The position numbers were made by a program, and so were the translations under genes. Below are positions 23,546-35,407 of a stretch of DNA of 64,000 nt, in pieces; position 1 is the stretch's first letter; each line of letters begins with the position of its first letter. Origin of the DNA: Charina bottae. Its lineage: Eukaryota; Chordata; Lepidosauria; Squamata; Charinaidae. The notes beneath the pieces were generated by a model. The model saw only the letters and a program-made list of their open reading frames with translations, did no database searches and was not told where the DNA came from. The stretch spans positions 2,806,501 to 2,870,500 of the forward strand of contig JALMGJ010000019.1 in assembly GCA_023362775.1 (NCBI GenBank), given 5' to 3'.

Positions 23546-24381
23546 ACAGAGATACTATATTAGAGATTGTGCACACAGACACACGTACATCTTCTTCTTG
23601 TTTTCCTATATTTGGGAAAGCAGACCATGTTGCAGCTTGCCAAAACTGATGACCTAATTTCCACCCTCACTTCTAAAACTTTTACAGTGCCATATCGTCT
23701 TTCTCTTAATTAAATCCTTTGAACTATTGCCTCTCTGAAATTAAAAGTGGAAAAATATTATCTAATTAATGTGTCAGATGTTATGAGAGTTGCAGATCAC
23801 CAGCTGTATTAGATTCTTTTTCAGGACTCGCAGCACTGAGGACATGGTTCTACAGTAATATTTACAAGATCTGTGTTTCTAAGCCGAGCGGCTGGTAAAC
23901 ATATTGGATGTATGCAATGAGTTTGCTGAAAACTCAAATTCAGAGGCAAGCCAGAGTACAGTAACTCAGAGCAGATTTCATTTTCCTAGGGCAAAATAAA
24001 TACTTCTGAACCTGCTTCATTCTAATCCTGGGACTCCATGACACTCTGGCCCCAGTCTGTCTCTCCAGAGCTCTGGAATGTTCTAAAGGGCAGTATCTTG
24101 GCAATCACATGCATTAAAATCACAACAAAAAAGTTTTGTAAATACCATGATGCCGAGAGAGAGAGATTGAAGTACTGCTTTCTATGACCAACAGCTCTAG
24201 TTTCAAATGAGAGGGATTCTTATAATAAGATCACTAAGGGTCACTCTAAACCCAGTACTTGGGATTTGAGGGATCTTGGGAGTTGAAAGAGAGCTTTAAT
24301 TTCATCATTGGTTCTACTTCATTGTAAATCTTATGTCCTGTATAGGTGTGCAGTGACTTCTTGAGAGCAGCATTAGCTAGT
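23546..24381. other. No gene seen
   Basis: Unique AT-rich DNA. Short GA run near 24157. No recognised family or motif. Confidence 0.5.
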
Positions 24382-24737
24382 TGACTTGGCCTAAAAAGGT
24401 AAAGGTTCCCCCCGCACATTTGTGCAGTCATGTCCCACTCTAGGGGCCGGTGCTCATCTCCGTTTCTTAGCCGAAGAGCCAGCGTTGTCCGAAGACACTT
24501 CCATGGTCATGTGGCCGGCATGATGCGCATGGAACGCTGTTATCTTCCCACCGAAGTGGTACCTATTAATCTACTTGCATTTCCATGCTTTAGAATTGCT
24601 AGGTTGCCAAGAGCTGGGGCTAGTGCGGGAGCTCACTCCGTCACATGGGGCTAGGGATCCGAACCTCCGAACTTGCGATCTTCCAATCAACAAGCCTGGC
24701 GTCTTACCCGCTGAGCCATCACGCTCATGACTTGGCC
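24382..24737 (-). mobile_element. Sauria-type SINE with 10-bp target duplication
   Basis: TGACTTGGCC flanks the element on both sides (24382-24391 and 24728-24737). The head end is slightly diverged (GAGCCATCACGCTCA). Minus orientation. Confidence 0.92.
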
Positions 24738-25970
24738 TTGTGACTGGTTTATTTTAGGGAAGCAACCAGCAAATTCATCTTTATATTTCTGCCTTAACCC
24801 TTGACAGTCAGTACTATTGCTTCAGGCTTGGATTTTAGCTTCCTGCGAATCTGTAAACATGAATTCAATAATTGTTTCTAAGTGCAGGAGCAGAGCAGTT
24901 GGCATATAATGAAGCAATCTGGAAAAACATTGGAGTGGTTTGGGTGGATAATATGTTAAGAATATGCCAGAAAAGAACTTTATGAATTTTCCCTATAATT
25001 CGGGAGCAATTTACTTAATGTATGTTCTGATCCCTCTATACCTTTTTAAAAATTTATTCTTAAGGCATTTTATTATATTTTTACTTCATTGTTAAAATCA
25101 GGTGGGTGGGGAAGAGAGAGGTAATCACATAGAAAACATGAAGGGAAAGTGGAAATGAGCTGATTTGTATAATTAAAAAAGAAATTCCAAAAAATGTTAA
25201 TAAGCATATTCAATTTATTTCTGACATTTTCTGCTTAGCAGTCATTCCATTAGTAATTATTTTTCCCCCCAGAAGGTCTCATTTGTTCAAAAAATAAATA
25301 TGGACCAAGGCCAGCCATAGTTAAGTATATTCTGTGCCTAATAGGGAAGTTAAGAATGAAATTAATCTTCCCTATGGAAATCTATGGAACTGAGAAATGT
25401 CTAATTTTGTCTAATTTTTTAGTATTCTAACTTTTGAAATCATGGCATGAAATCTGATCATCTTGTGTTGTTCATATCAAAACTTTTAGCAAATCAGGTT
25501 TGACTCAATCAGAGGATCTTTCAGTATGCAAATCATCACGACAACACCTCACATAATATTATAAGCTGTATTTTGAAATTCTAAACTTTCAAAAACATGC
25601 TTTGGTTTTTACAGTTTTAAAAGTCAACTTTGTCATGTTATCTTAAACACAACTCTTCAAAGTCCATCTGAATTCATGGATCATTACATCCATTAATACA
25701 TAAGTGTGGCCACCAATAATGTTCAGTTTTGTACAGAACTTAATCATATAATATAAAATTAAATTTTAAAGATCAGAATATTTGGAAATATTGATGTCAA
25801 AGAGCACAGCCAAAACATCAATAGCATAGTGAGGGGGGGAAAATTCTGTCTTGTAAAACAAGAAAGCAATAATTGATACATGCTAGATGACGGCAAATTA
25901 AGCAGGATCTGTGCAGGGAGAGAATTTTTAATGTGAGATCAACCTGATCATGTGGGAATGGAAAATAGGT
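24738..25970. other. No gene seen; AT-rich
   Basis: Unique AT-rich DNA without recognised repeats or coding. Confidence 0.5.
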
Positions 25971-25974
25971 ATTT

Positions 25975-26160
25975 TCTTTTTTTAAAAAAAGACTTTTATT
26001 AAGTTTCAAACAAAGATAAAAGCTACAGAAATACAAAAAACTACAAAAAAAGAAAAAAAAACTAAAAAAGTATGGAAACACAAGAGAATTTTTTTTAAGG
26101 TTACAAAAGAGGTGACTTCCGACTTTTAACAGCAAGGATATACAACGATTTTCCATAACC
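25975..26160 (-). mobile_element. Possible L1 fragment, A-rich
   Basis: GACTTTTATTAAGTTTCAAA followed by A-rich runs and GGTGACTTCCGACTTTTAAC resembles the 3' untranslated end of squamate L1 in minus orientation. It directly abuts the BovB 3' end. Low-complexity sequence makes this uncertain. Confidence 0.4.
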
Positions 26161-26162
26161 AA

Positions 26163-27325
26163 TCCCTTGTTGTTGTTTATTCGTTCAGTCGTTTCCAACT
26201 CTTCGTGACTTCATGGACCAGTCCACGCCAGAGCCCTCTGTCGGCCGTCACCATCCCCAGCTCCCCAATGGTTGAGTCCGTCACCTCCAGAATACCATCC
26301 ATCCATCTTGCCCTTGGCCGGCCCCTCTTCCTTTTGCCTTCCACTTTCCCTAGCATCAGCTTCTTCTCCAGGGTATCCTGTCTTCTCATTATGTGGCCAA
26401 AGTACTTCAGTTTTGCCTTTAATATCATTCCCTCAAGTGAGCAGTCTGGCTTGATTTCCTGGAGTATGGACTGGTTTGATCTTGCAGTCCAAGGCACTCT
26501 CAGAATTTTCCTCCAACACCACAGTTCAAAAGCATCTATCTTCCTTCGCTTAGCCTTCCTTATGGTCCAGCTCCCGCAGCCATAGGTTACTACTGGGAAT
26601 ACCATTGCTTTAACTATGCAGACCTTTGTTGTCAGTGCGATGTCTCTGCTTTTAACTATTTTATCAAGATTTGCCATTGCTCTCCCCCCAAGAAGTAGAC
26701 GTCTTCTGATTTCCTGGCTGCAGTCAGCGTCTGCAGTAATATTTGCATCTAGAAATACAAAGTCTGTCACTGCCTCCACGTTTTCTCCCTCTATTTGCCA
26801 GTTATTAATCAAGCTGGTTGCCATAACCTTGGTTTTTTTTGAGGTTTAACTGCAACCCAGCTTTTGCACTTTCTTCTTTCAACTTTGTCATAAGGCTCCT
26901 CAGTTCCTCCTCACTTTCAGCCATCAAAGTGGTATCATCTGCATATCTGAGATTGTTAATATTTCTTCCAGCGATTTTTACTCCAGCCTTGGATTCATCA
27001 AGCCCAGCACGTCGCATGATCTGTTCTGCGTACAGGTCGAATAGGTAGGGTGAGAGTATACAACTCTGCCGTACTCCTTTCCCAATCTTAAACTGGTCCG
27101 TTGTTCCATGGTCTGTTCTTACCGTTGCTACTTGGTCGTTATACAGATTCCTCAGGAGGCAGACAAGATGACTTGGTATCCCCATACCACCAAGAACTTT
27201 CCACAATTTGTTATGATCCACATAGTCAAAGGCTTTAGAATAGTTGATAAAACAGAAATAGATGTTTTTCTGAAACTCCCTGGCTTTCTCCATTATTCAG
27301 TGGATATTGGCAATTTGGTCTCAGC
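26163..27325 (-). mobile_element. BovB LINE, 5'-truncated 3' half
   Basis: Minus orientation; it ends at the left with the BovB 3' tail (TTGTTGTTTATTCG on the plus strand). It covers the reverse transcriptase palm and the C-terminus. The right edge is approximate: coding similarity (IMEKAREFQKNIYFCFINYS) fades at about 27325. Confidence 0.9.
26177..27293 (-). pseudogene. BovB reverse transcriptase 3' half, frameshifted
   Basis: Two overlapping frames, 27293-26805 (162 codons) and 26824-26177 (215 codons), together give the palm and C-terminal region. The first has FINYSKAFDYVDHNKLW (motif A with its Asp), KGVRQSCILSPYLF (the usual GC replaced by SC) and LRYADDTTLM (catalytic Asp pair). The frame changes in a homopolymer near 26830: eight A on the coding strand where the 42.8-kb copy has seven, a one-base slip. 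The C-terminal part contains VFPVVTYGCGSWT, ELWCWRKILRVPWTAR and LKYFGHIMRR. The product would normally copy BovB RNA into the target; this copy cannot. Confidence 0.88.
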
Positions 27326-28127
27326 GCTTCCGGGTTTTTGTCTCTCCTTTATTTACCCAGCAGGCAAAATAACTCTCTTTTTTTATAGTTTCATTTCTTT
27401 CATTTTTAAAACGTGAATGTCTTGTATTGCTGTGCCTGCCATTGGCTTATACAGAAGAGATACAAATCTGTTTTATATGAATCAAATGTGTCTGTATTCT
27501 TAGCTAGTGTCTCGGTTATATTTAGAAAGCACAAGGGTTCATGACATATTCAAAGACGTTGGAATTCTATCTAGGGTCTCTTAATAGCAAGGTGATAGGT
27601 TTTGAATCTGCAATTACAGTTGATAGTTTATTTCCTCCAGTATTCAATTAAAGTACTTTGAAGAAGATTCAGAAGAAGGAAAGTTCCCTGATGAAATGCA
27701 CACTTCCATTTCCATACCTCAACCAGTCTTCAGAGATTGCCAAGAAGGTTCTTATTATTGCCAAATGGATGGCTCTTTTTTGTAATGTTGACAGCTGTTA
27801 ATCAATCATGGAGCTTAAATTGCCCGCTCCTTAGAGCTGCCTGGAGGATTGCTAACCTGGTTATGTTTTTCTCTACTCAAATTTTAGTATATTACAAAGT
27901 GAGTGCAAAAGACGTTCCATCTTCCAGCTCTGCAAGCAGATTCCCTATAGTAGCTTTAAACAAAAGTATCAACAGCTCTTTTAAACAAAAGGCTGAGAAT
28001 AATTGTAAATCCCATTTCCCATTCCTTTGCAAGTATCTTACATTAAATGAACTGAATAGTTTGAGAATGTTCTTAGAAAAAAAATCAGAGAACAGCCAAG
28101 GAGGCATTTATCTTAGGTATCTCAGAA
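27326..28127. other. No gene seen
   Basis: Unique AT-rich DNA. The 141-codon frame near 27737-28162 has no recognisable domain and runs into the microsatellite. Confidence 0.45.
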
Positions 28128-28670
28128 AGTTTATATATCTCTATCTCTATCTCCATCTCTAAGGGGGCGTGGTGGCTCAGCGGGTAAGATGCCAGGCTTG
28201 TCGATTGGAAGATCACAAGTTCGGAGGTTTGAATCCCTAGTCCTGCATGCGGAGTGAGCTCCCGTACTAGCTCCAGCTCTTGCCAACCTAGCAATTCGAA
28301 AGCATGCAAATGCAAGTAGATTAATAGGTACCACTTCGGTGGGTAGGTAACAGCGTTCCGTGTGTGTCATGCCGGCCACATGACCATGGAAGTGTCTTCG
28401 GACAACGCTGGCTCTTCGGCTAACAAACGGAGATGACCACCGGCCCCTAGAGTCGGACACGACTGCACAACTGTGCAGGGGGAACCTTTACCTTTACTAT
28501 CTCTATCTCTATCTCTATCTCTATCTCTATCTCTATCTCTATCTCTATCTCTATCTCTATCTCTATCTCTATCTCTATCTCTATCTCTATCTCTATCTCT
28601 ATCTCTATCTCTATCTCTATCTATCTCTCTATCTATCTCCTCTATCTATATCTATATCTATATCGTTCTA
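28128..28670. repeat. (TCTCTA)n hexamer microsatellite split by a SINE
   Basis: About 33 bp of TATCTC/CATCTC units lie left of the SINE at 28161 and about 130 bp of nearly pure TATCTC follow it from 28497, grading into TCTA and TATATC units to about 28670. The simplest reading is that the SINE landed inside an existing repeat. Confidence 0.85.
28161..28496 (+). mobile_element. Sauria-type SINE inside hexamer repeat
   Basis: GGGGGCGTGGTGGCTCAGCG head, GGTTTGAATCCCTAG B box, core, and GAGTCGGACACGACTGCAC plus ACCTTTACCTTTAC tail. The tail has a small local duplication (TGCACAACTGTGCAG). The target duplication cannot be told apart from the surrounding repeat. Confidence 0.9.
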
Positions 28671-31375
28671 ACCATATATTGAGATGAATTTGCTACTTTT
28701 TAAAGAAGTCCTTGGGAAAATTCATGGACATTTCTCCTAAATTAATGCATTTTCTAATTTCATATTTCTCTATATAAATATGTATGCAATTTATCCTACC
28801 TTGTATGTTATTTTGTAAGCATTTGTCCCTCTGTATGCATTTCTATATACCCTCTTCCTTAATATTTTAATTCTGTATGTGGATCTCTCCAATATGAGTT
28901 TAATCTATAATTTTGGGATTACACATATTTAAAAATTAGCATATAACAGTATTTCAGTTTGGCAGGTAACTGTATTTTACATGTGCAGGTCCAGAAACTA
29001 GGAACTGGGTGCTTGAAATATGTTCATTTTTGTCTTCATAACCAACTTTACAAGCAGAACAAAAAAAACACAACTCTTGTAATGATTTTTTTGGAGATTC
29101 TTCTTTATGTATTTTTAAAACATGGAAAATGTTATGATGGAACTGGCATTCTGTTTCGGGGCAGATTCCAAGAATACAGCGATCAGGAAAGAAAATAAAG
29201 GAAATGCACAATAGCTTTGTTCTCTAGTGAAACAAAGATCTGTTTCTTTGGTGTTATTGAAGTGGCCTTGGTTTCATAGACTAAAACCATCATGCCATAA
29301 CCGGAGAGGTGGGAAACATGGGACCTTTTTAGATATTCCTCACCATTATCCATGCTGGCTGATCTGTTGAGATAGTCAGTGACAGCTAGAAGACCATGGT
29401 GCTTTCACCCCTCTTCTACAGCTTCTATATTTCACTTCTAACAAATCAAGCTAAATTTAATCCACACGTTTGATGTGTCAGCCAACTGAGCTAGGCAATT
29501 GTCATAAAGGAATGATATGTTACTAAAGCAAGCTACATCTTGAGCAGACTTTGCATCAAACGTCTCCTAGAGGTTAGTGTATTGCTTATTCAACCTTAGA
29601 AAAAATACCAGACCCCTATTATTTATTTCATTTATGTCCTGCTTTTCTATACAAGTCTGCTAGTAGACTAGATGATGCAAAACATAAGATGTCACTGGAA
29701 GGGTATAAGAAAAAAACTCAAAAACTTTCATGTCTATCTTTTTTTTCAAGCAACATATGCAACAAAATTGGCCAAGTTAACAGACAGCAATTCAACCCAA
29801 TGTTCCACTGCTATTGTTTCAGGGTTTCCAAGATTGGTGGAAATAATATAATGAACATTACTATGCAGACAAGTCATAGAAATTTAATGGACTTTAAAAC
29901 TGACACATTGCTCTAGAAAGAGTCATTAGCACAGTCCTTGGCTTCACTGCTGGGGGAAAGAAAAAGAAAAACCTAAAGCGAGTTACACTGAATTAATTAA
30001 TTTGAAGAAAGAATCCCAGTACAAAGGTATACATTGGTATGACATTGGAACACTAAAAATAACTGCTAATTAAATAAAATTCAAAAGGTGACTGTGAGTC
30101 TCGGTATACATGAATCCTAAACAAGAAAGGTCCCATTTCAGTGGTCACCAGAAGTAGCTGATCCTGGTTCGTAAAGACCTGGTGGCCCTGGCTTTAGAAG
30201 CCCATTCGAAATGCACCGAAGGAGTCCTGCAGATAGTTCAAGAAGATGAGGCCAAGCCAATCAATTCTCCTGGATATATTTCAGAGCATATTATTTATTG
30301 CTAGCTACAGTTTGGGATATCTGTGTTTTCTGAATTAGAACGTGAGCAATGCTCACTCTGCACTTATAGTCAGCCAGAAAATGTGCACCAATGAAGTAAT
30401 GTCTTCTTTAAACTTCTATTTTACCTATACTTCTAAGAGGCCCACTATATTAACAGTGGGTACCAAGTGTGTGAGCAGATCACTTTCTTGGTTCTCCCTA
30501 CCCCACCTCACTTAAAACAAACAAACAAAACAAACAGACAGACAGACAGACATGCACTTATGAATAGGAGGTTAACACACCATAAACTGAAGCATTATCT
30601 TCCAGCATTATCTTTCTTTCAAAGAAATTTTTTTTGCTCCTATACGTGTTCTTAGAAAATAAAAAGAACAGGTTGCTACAGCATACTCTGGAAGTGGGCC
30701 CCTTATCTCATTTTTCCCCAAGTGATGAATGTGAAGTAAAAAATGTGCTAGGAACCTGAAGAACATTTAAGAATTATTTGACTTGAATGAACTCTACTGG
30801 AACAACCATCGTTGAGGCTCTGTAATTCCAGGATAATTTTTCTCCCATTATTTTCCAAGTTATATCTCCTTGCATTTTGTGGTTTCTCAGACAATCTAGA
30901 CTCACAGAGTACAGCACTAAATAAAAATGGTTCACCTATAGACATTTATAACACAGCCTGGCATATTGGTTGCCTAGCCCATGAAAACAGCTTATGCTTG
31001 TTTTTATCATGATTATTTAATGTATTTCATTATATGAATCAATACAAGTTGTCCATAATTACTGGAGCCTAAAATTTCCAGACATTAAACTGATTGTTCT
31101 TGTAAGTGCGATCAATTCTATTCCATGTCCTGACATGTCACAGCAAGCTTTATGAGCAGGTCAGTCATGCATGAAACGTAGAGGCTTTTTCATGGTAGGC
31201 AGAGGACCAGAGGTTTAGAGAGCTAAATCAAGAGAGTCTCCTTCAAATTTCCTTCTCCCAGCATTGTTTTTATTGACCTAGCAGGGATTCGAATTGGAAC
31301 ATTTTCTAACCTGGCCCATGGACTCCCACCAACTCACTTCTTACAATGCAGAACTGTTAACTTGAAGTACCATTT
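28671..31375. other. No gene seen; unique AT-rich DNA
   Basis: About 2.7 kb without a recognised element. A short (GACA)n run is at 30533-30552. Open frames of 60-85 codons have no domain. Confidence 0.5.
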
Positions 31376-31379
31376 CCTG

Positions 31380-31625
31380 GGTACAGATATAATTTTTTTT
31401 TAATCCGTTCAATTGTGTCCAATTCTCGGAGACTGCTTGGACAAGTCTGTGCAGTTTTATTGACAAGGTTTTTCAGAAGTGGTTTGCCATTGCCTCCTTC
31501 CTAGGGCTGCGAGAAAGTGATTGGCCCAAGGTCACCTAGCTGGCTTTGTGCCTAAGGACAAAGAACTCACAATCTCCGGGTTTCTAACCTGATGCCTTAA
31601 CCACTACACCAAACTGGCTCTCTAC
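31380..31625 (-). mobile_element. tRNA-derived SINE with BovB-like tail
   Basis: Read on the minus strand: head GAGCCAGTTTGGTGTAGTGG (A box), B box near GAGTTCTTTGTCC, then GCTAGGTGACCTTGGGCCAA, CAATGGCAAACCACTTCTG and CTTGTCCAAGCAGTCTCCG, ending AATTGGACACAATTGAACGG. That end is related to the BovB 3' end, so BovB mobilisation is likely. The head differs from that of the Sauria SINEs. Older than the Sauria copies. Confidence 0.7.
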
Positions 31626-31734
31626 AGATACGATAACGTAGTTTAAATGGTTTTGCCACCAAGCCTGGGACGGGAGGGGAAATAGTCATTCTTGGGGATG
31701 GCTAGCTCCCTAACATGGATGGAGAGCGGCCCTT

Positions 31735-31975
31735 ACGCTCAGAATTTGAGAAGAACTGTAGCCATCTTGATTTTATTCCATATTATTCAATTTATATTGT
31801 TTAAGAATTTTAATGGTATTTTATATGTTGTGTATTTGTTTTAGGACCGGTTTGTATTTTAATGTTGGTTTGGTTGTGAACTGCCCAGAGTTCTCCTTGT
31901 GGAGAAGATGGGCAGTAATATAAATCAAATAAATAAATAATAAACAAATAAATAGATAAATGGTTAAGTCAATAG
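31735..31975 (+). mobile_element. L2 LINE 3' end fragment
   Basis: GTTGTGAACTGCCCAGAGTT, GTGGAGAAGATGGGCAGTAA and a TAAATCAAATAAATAAATAA tail: the L2 terminal signature, preceded by T-rich 3' UTR. No coding left. Confidence 0.7.
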
Positions 31976-32391
31976 GATGGGTCAACCAAAAGCATATTTT
32001 GTAACTTTCGTGAATGACATTGTTCTGTCTCTATAAATAATAGTATTCTGCAGATATCCAGAGGGGTCCCCCCAAAAAAAGCAAATTAAATGCTCTTTCT
32101 CAAATCTATTTTAAAACTGCTAGTTTTTTATAACTATTTTTTTTAAAAAAAACATTGATACCTTGGCGTCCTCCTCTTTGCTTTGTGAAGTCTTAAAAGC
32201 AAAACCCAAAAGCAAACTGAATTATACATTTGAAATATCTATGATTTGATGAGAAAATGTGCATTCTTCAAGGGGAGTTATTCCAGAGGATATTAAAAAT
32301 AGCTTTAAGAATAAGATTTTTTAAAAAAGTACATACCTTCAGCTCTATCTTGAAATAATTTCACTTGGGAAATGCAAGATTAAAACACACA

Positions 32392-32434
<43 letters not shown>

Positions 32435-32950
32435 ACCCTGGTCCTCTTATTCTACAAACCATTACTTACAGAGAATGGATTGTCTCTCTAAAAGGCATCA
32501 CTTATCGAGAGTCATTTCATTTCTAGTTGAGAGTTAAACATTTTTTAAATTACTGATTTTGAAAGTATCATTAAGTTGCCAATCTATCTCTGCCCAAAGT
32601 TATGTTTCAAGTTTCATGCTGAACCTGTACAAGTTTCATGCTCTGTACCACCCAGATCCAAGGATGGTAACTTTTGAAAATGAAATTGAAAGCTGTCCAG
32701 TGTACAAAAGTTTCTGCATCCTGAAAAAAATCTGATTCTTGTATTCATGATGATCAGCTTCTGTGAGAGATTCTTCTCATAAATTTTGGGAAAGGACTCG
32801 AACAACATGATAGGTAGGCCTCATATTTTGCACACCAAAGGTCACCAACTTCTCGCCATTACCACATCAGGCTGAAACCCCTGGACAGCAAGCAATCTTT
32901 ATTAATTAGCTATTTAAGGCATTTCTATGCTGCTTTTCAACAAAGGATGC
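31976..32950. other. No gene seen; contains (CA)n
   Basis: Unique AT-rich DNA around the CA repeat at 32383-32432. Confidence 0.5.
32383..32432. repeat. (CA)n microsatellite
   Basis: About 24 CA units, with one GA interruption near the start. Confidence 0.95.
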
Positions 32951-33307
32951 CCAAACAGCATAAGGTAAGGTAAAGGTTCCCCCCGCACATTTGTGCAGTC
33001 GTGTCCGACTCTAGGGGCCGGTGCTCATCTCCGTTTGTTAGCCGAACAACCAGCGTTGTCCGAAGACGCTTCCGCGGTCACGTGGCCGGCATGACGCGCG
33101 CGGAACGCTGTTTCCTACCCACCGAGGTGGTACCTATTAATCTACTTGCATTTGCATGCTTTCGAATTGCTAGGTTGGCAAGAGCTGGAGCTAGTGCGGG
33201 AGCTCACTCCGCATGCAGGGCTAGGGATTCGAACCTCCGAACTTGCGATCTTCCGATCGACAAGCCTGGTGTCTTACCCGCTGAGCCACCACACCCCAAA
33301 CAGCATA
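32951..33307 (-). mobile_element. Sauria-type SINE with 12-bp target duplication
   Basis: CCAAACAGCATA at 32951-32962 and 33296-33307. Very close to the consensus of the other copies and rich in retained CpG, so probably among the youngest. Minus orientation. Confidence 0.93.
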
Positions 33308-33499
33308 GATATGCCTCAAAAAACAAAAACAAAAGATAAATATCACCAGTCCTGACTGGTGTAGAGGCAGAAGCACCAATATCTTAGATCTGTATAAAAC
33401 AGCATCCTAAATGCTCAAGTGGACTTCCCCACACTGAGAACCTGAAGCTCTTCCATTTCTGACATTTTTTTTAACAAAGGAAATAATAGACTTGCAGCT

Positions 33500-33830
33500 A
33501 TAGATGATTTACAGCCAATGGCATTTCAGCTTAACAGAGATGCCGTAAAGCACCTCAGCATTTTTATAGGACCTGAGGTGATGTTTGTTTTAATTACAGC
33601 TCACAGATGGCATTTTTAAGCAACCTTTTGCTGCCTTCTAAGTGAAAGTAGAAAATAACGAGTAAGTTGCTGGGGATGCACGGCGAAGAATTTAATTAGT
33701 TTAACCTCATTAATAGGCAGTTTGATCCGATATACTTGATTGAGCCAACGGGACCTGGCCTGAACATACAATTATTCATGACTAATGAGACAATGGCTGC
33801 AAGATTTGTGTTTTGTTTTGTTTTTAATGA
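33500..33830. other. Candidate conserved non-coding block
   Basis: A repeat-free stretch with several homeodomain/POU-like words (TTAATTAGTTTAA, CTCATTAATAGG, ACAATTATTCATGACTAATG), balanced composition and no stop-poor frame. It has the look of a developmental enhancer-type element. This is pattern judgement only; no alignment was possible. Confidence 0.3.
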
Positions 33831-33904
33831 TTCAGGCCACATTTGCGAAAGATAAATTGATCAATGCTTTTGATTAGGCCAGCTAAATAAAACTTCTGAG
33901 ACTT

Positions 33905-34248
33905 TTGAGTCTGTTTATTTATTTAAATAATGAATATGGCCACCCACCTCACAACAGTGACTCTGGGTAGTATATAAAGATTAAAACCAACAGTTAGAAA
34001 GAACAACCAGGACACCCAAAGAAAACAATACAGTACATGTGAAGCCGCATCAATAGCAGAGTTTGCTTAACTTCCTGGCCCAAACACCTGGGGAAACAGA
34101 CAGGTGTTCTTCAGTGCCTTAGGAAGATTAACAGGGTCAGGACCATCCGGATCTCTGGGGGGATGCTATTCCACAAGGCACGACTCTTGGGTCCAACAAG
34201 TTGACATTATTTGTTAGAGGGAACCTGGAGCATGTCCTCTCTGTCCCA
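33905..34248 (-). mobile_element. L2 LINE 3' fragment, older copy
   Basis: Begins with TTTATTTATTTAAAT and CACCCACCTCACAACAG (diverged L2 end). It continues with sequence alignable to the coding C-terminus of the 19-kb L2, for example GGATGCTATTCCACAAGGC against GGATGTTCCAAAGGGC. The frame is lost. Confidence 0.65.
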
Positions 34249-34253
34249 CCCTG

Positions 34254-34982
34254 ATGACACATGACTGTTGCACCAAGTATACCACCAATTCCATTGTGAA
34301 ATATGCGGACGATACAACTGTAGTGGGTCTTATCAGGGGTGAGGATGAGTGGGCTTATAGGGAGGAGGTGAAGGGTTTGGTGGAGTGGTGCAATAAAAAC
34401 AGCTTGGTTTTAAATGTGGAAAAAACTAAGGAGATTATTATAGACTTCAGGAAGAACGGGTGCACTCACACTCCACTTTTTATCAATAACATAGCTGTGG
34501 AGTCAGTCAGTAGCATTAGATTCCTCGGGGTGCAGTTAACAAATAGTCTGTCCTCGTCCCTTAACACCACATTTTTGGTAAAGCGAGCACAGCAACGTTT
34601 GCACTTTTTGCGTCGGATGAAGAAAGTACATCTCCCATCTTCCATTCTCCTTACTTTCTACAGAGGCACTATAGAGAGTGTACTTACAAGCTGTATTTCC
34701 ATCTGGTTTGGAGGCTGTAGGGCCTCAGACAGAAAGTCTGTGCAGAGAGTGGTAAGGGCAGCAGAAAAGATAATTGGGATATCTCTGCCCCTCATCCAAG
34801 ATTTAGCACATGCACGCTGTTTGTCCAGAGCTCGAAAGATCATCAGTGACGCCTCCCATCCTCATCATGGTTTGTTTTCTTTGTTACCCTCTGGGAAGAG
34901 GTTCCGCTGTATCCGATGTAGAACAGCCAGATTGGGAAACAGCTTTGTCCCCCAGGCTATTGGATTCTTGAATGCCAAATAG
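34254..34982 (+). pseudogene. Rex1/CR1-type reverse transcriptase, C-terminal part
   Basis: A 242-codon open frame that starts just before reverse transcriptase motif C (KYADDTTVVG, catalytic Asp pair), continues with WCNKNSLVLNVEKTKEI (motif D region) and IRFLGVQLTN (motif E), and ends with the thumb/C-terminal block typical of Rex1-like elements: WFGGCRASDRKSVQRVVRAA, SRARKIISDASHPHHGLF, LLPSGKRFR and LGNSFVPQAIGFLN. Everything upstream (endonuclease, palm motifs 0-B) is missing. The frame is open from the 5' truncation point to its natural stop, so the copy is young. The Met at the start is incidental. Confidence 0.85.
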
Positions 34983-35263
34983 GTTCTTTTAGGTGAAATA
35001 TGTTGGATATGTAAAGAATGTATATTTTATAGTAATTATGGATTTTTATTAGTATTTTAATGTTTGACTGAAATTGTGAGTTAAAGAATGTATATTTTAT
35101 AAGAATGTATATTTTATAAGAATGGGTATTTTATAGTAATTATGGTTTTTTATTATTATCATTAGTATTTTATTGCTTGAGTGAAATTGTGAGCCAACTG
35201 CAATGAAATTTCATTCTATTGTGCACTTGTATAGTGTATAGTGGGATGACAATAAAGTTATTA

Positions 35264-35338
35264 TTCTATTCTATTCTATTCTATTCTATTCTATTCTATT
35301 CTATTCTATTCTATTCTATTCTATTCTATTCTATTCTA
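35264..35338. repeat. (ATTCT)n microsatellite at LINE 3' end
   Basis: About 15 perfect pentamers directly following the LINE 3' end. Confidence 0.95.
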
Positions 35339-35407
35339 CTAGATCTGGTGGGAGGGACAGAAACAGTGGGAGAAAGGCCATCCTGCAATGAGTTCAGATA
35401 CATTACA

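Larger units (their letters stand above)
34250..35338 (+). mobile_element. Rex1/CR1-type LINE 3' part with (AATAG)n tail
   Basis: Contains the C-terminal half of a reverse transcriptase (34254-34982), a 3' UTR with an internal duplication (about 35017-35086 and 35120-35195 share AATTATGG..TTTTTATTA and GAAATTGTGAG), a polyadenylation-like GACAATAAAG at about 35248, and then about 75 bp of ATTCT pentamers (AATAG on the other strand). Elements of this kind ending in AATAG repeats are, as I recall, a feature of snake genomes. Confidence 0.8.

Noticed and set aside
35262..35338. CRISPR-like or satellite array
   Set aside because: The period is five bases with no spacers; it is a LINE-linked microsatellite, and the genome is vertebrate.
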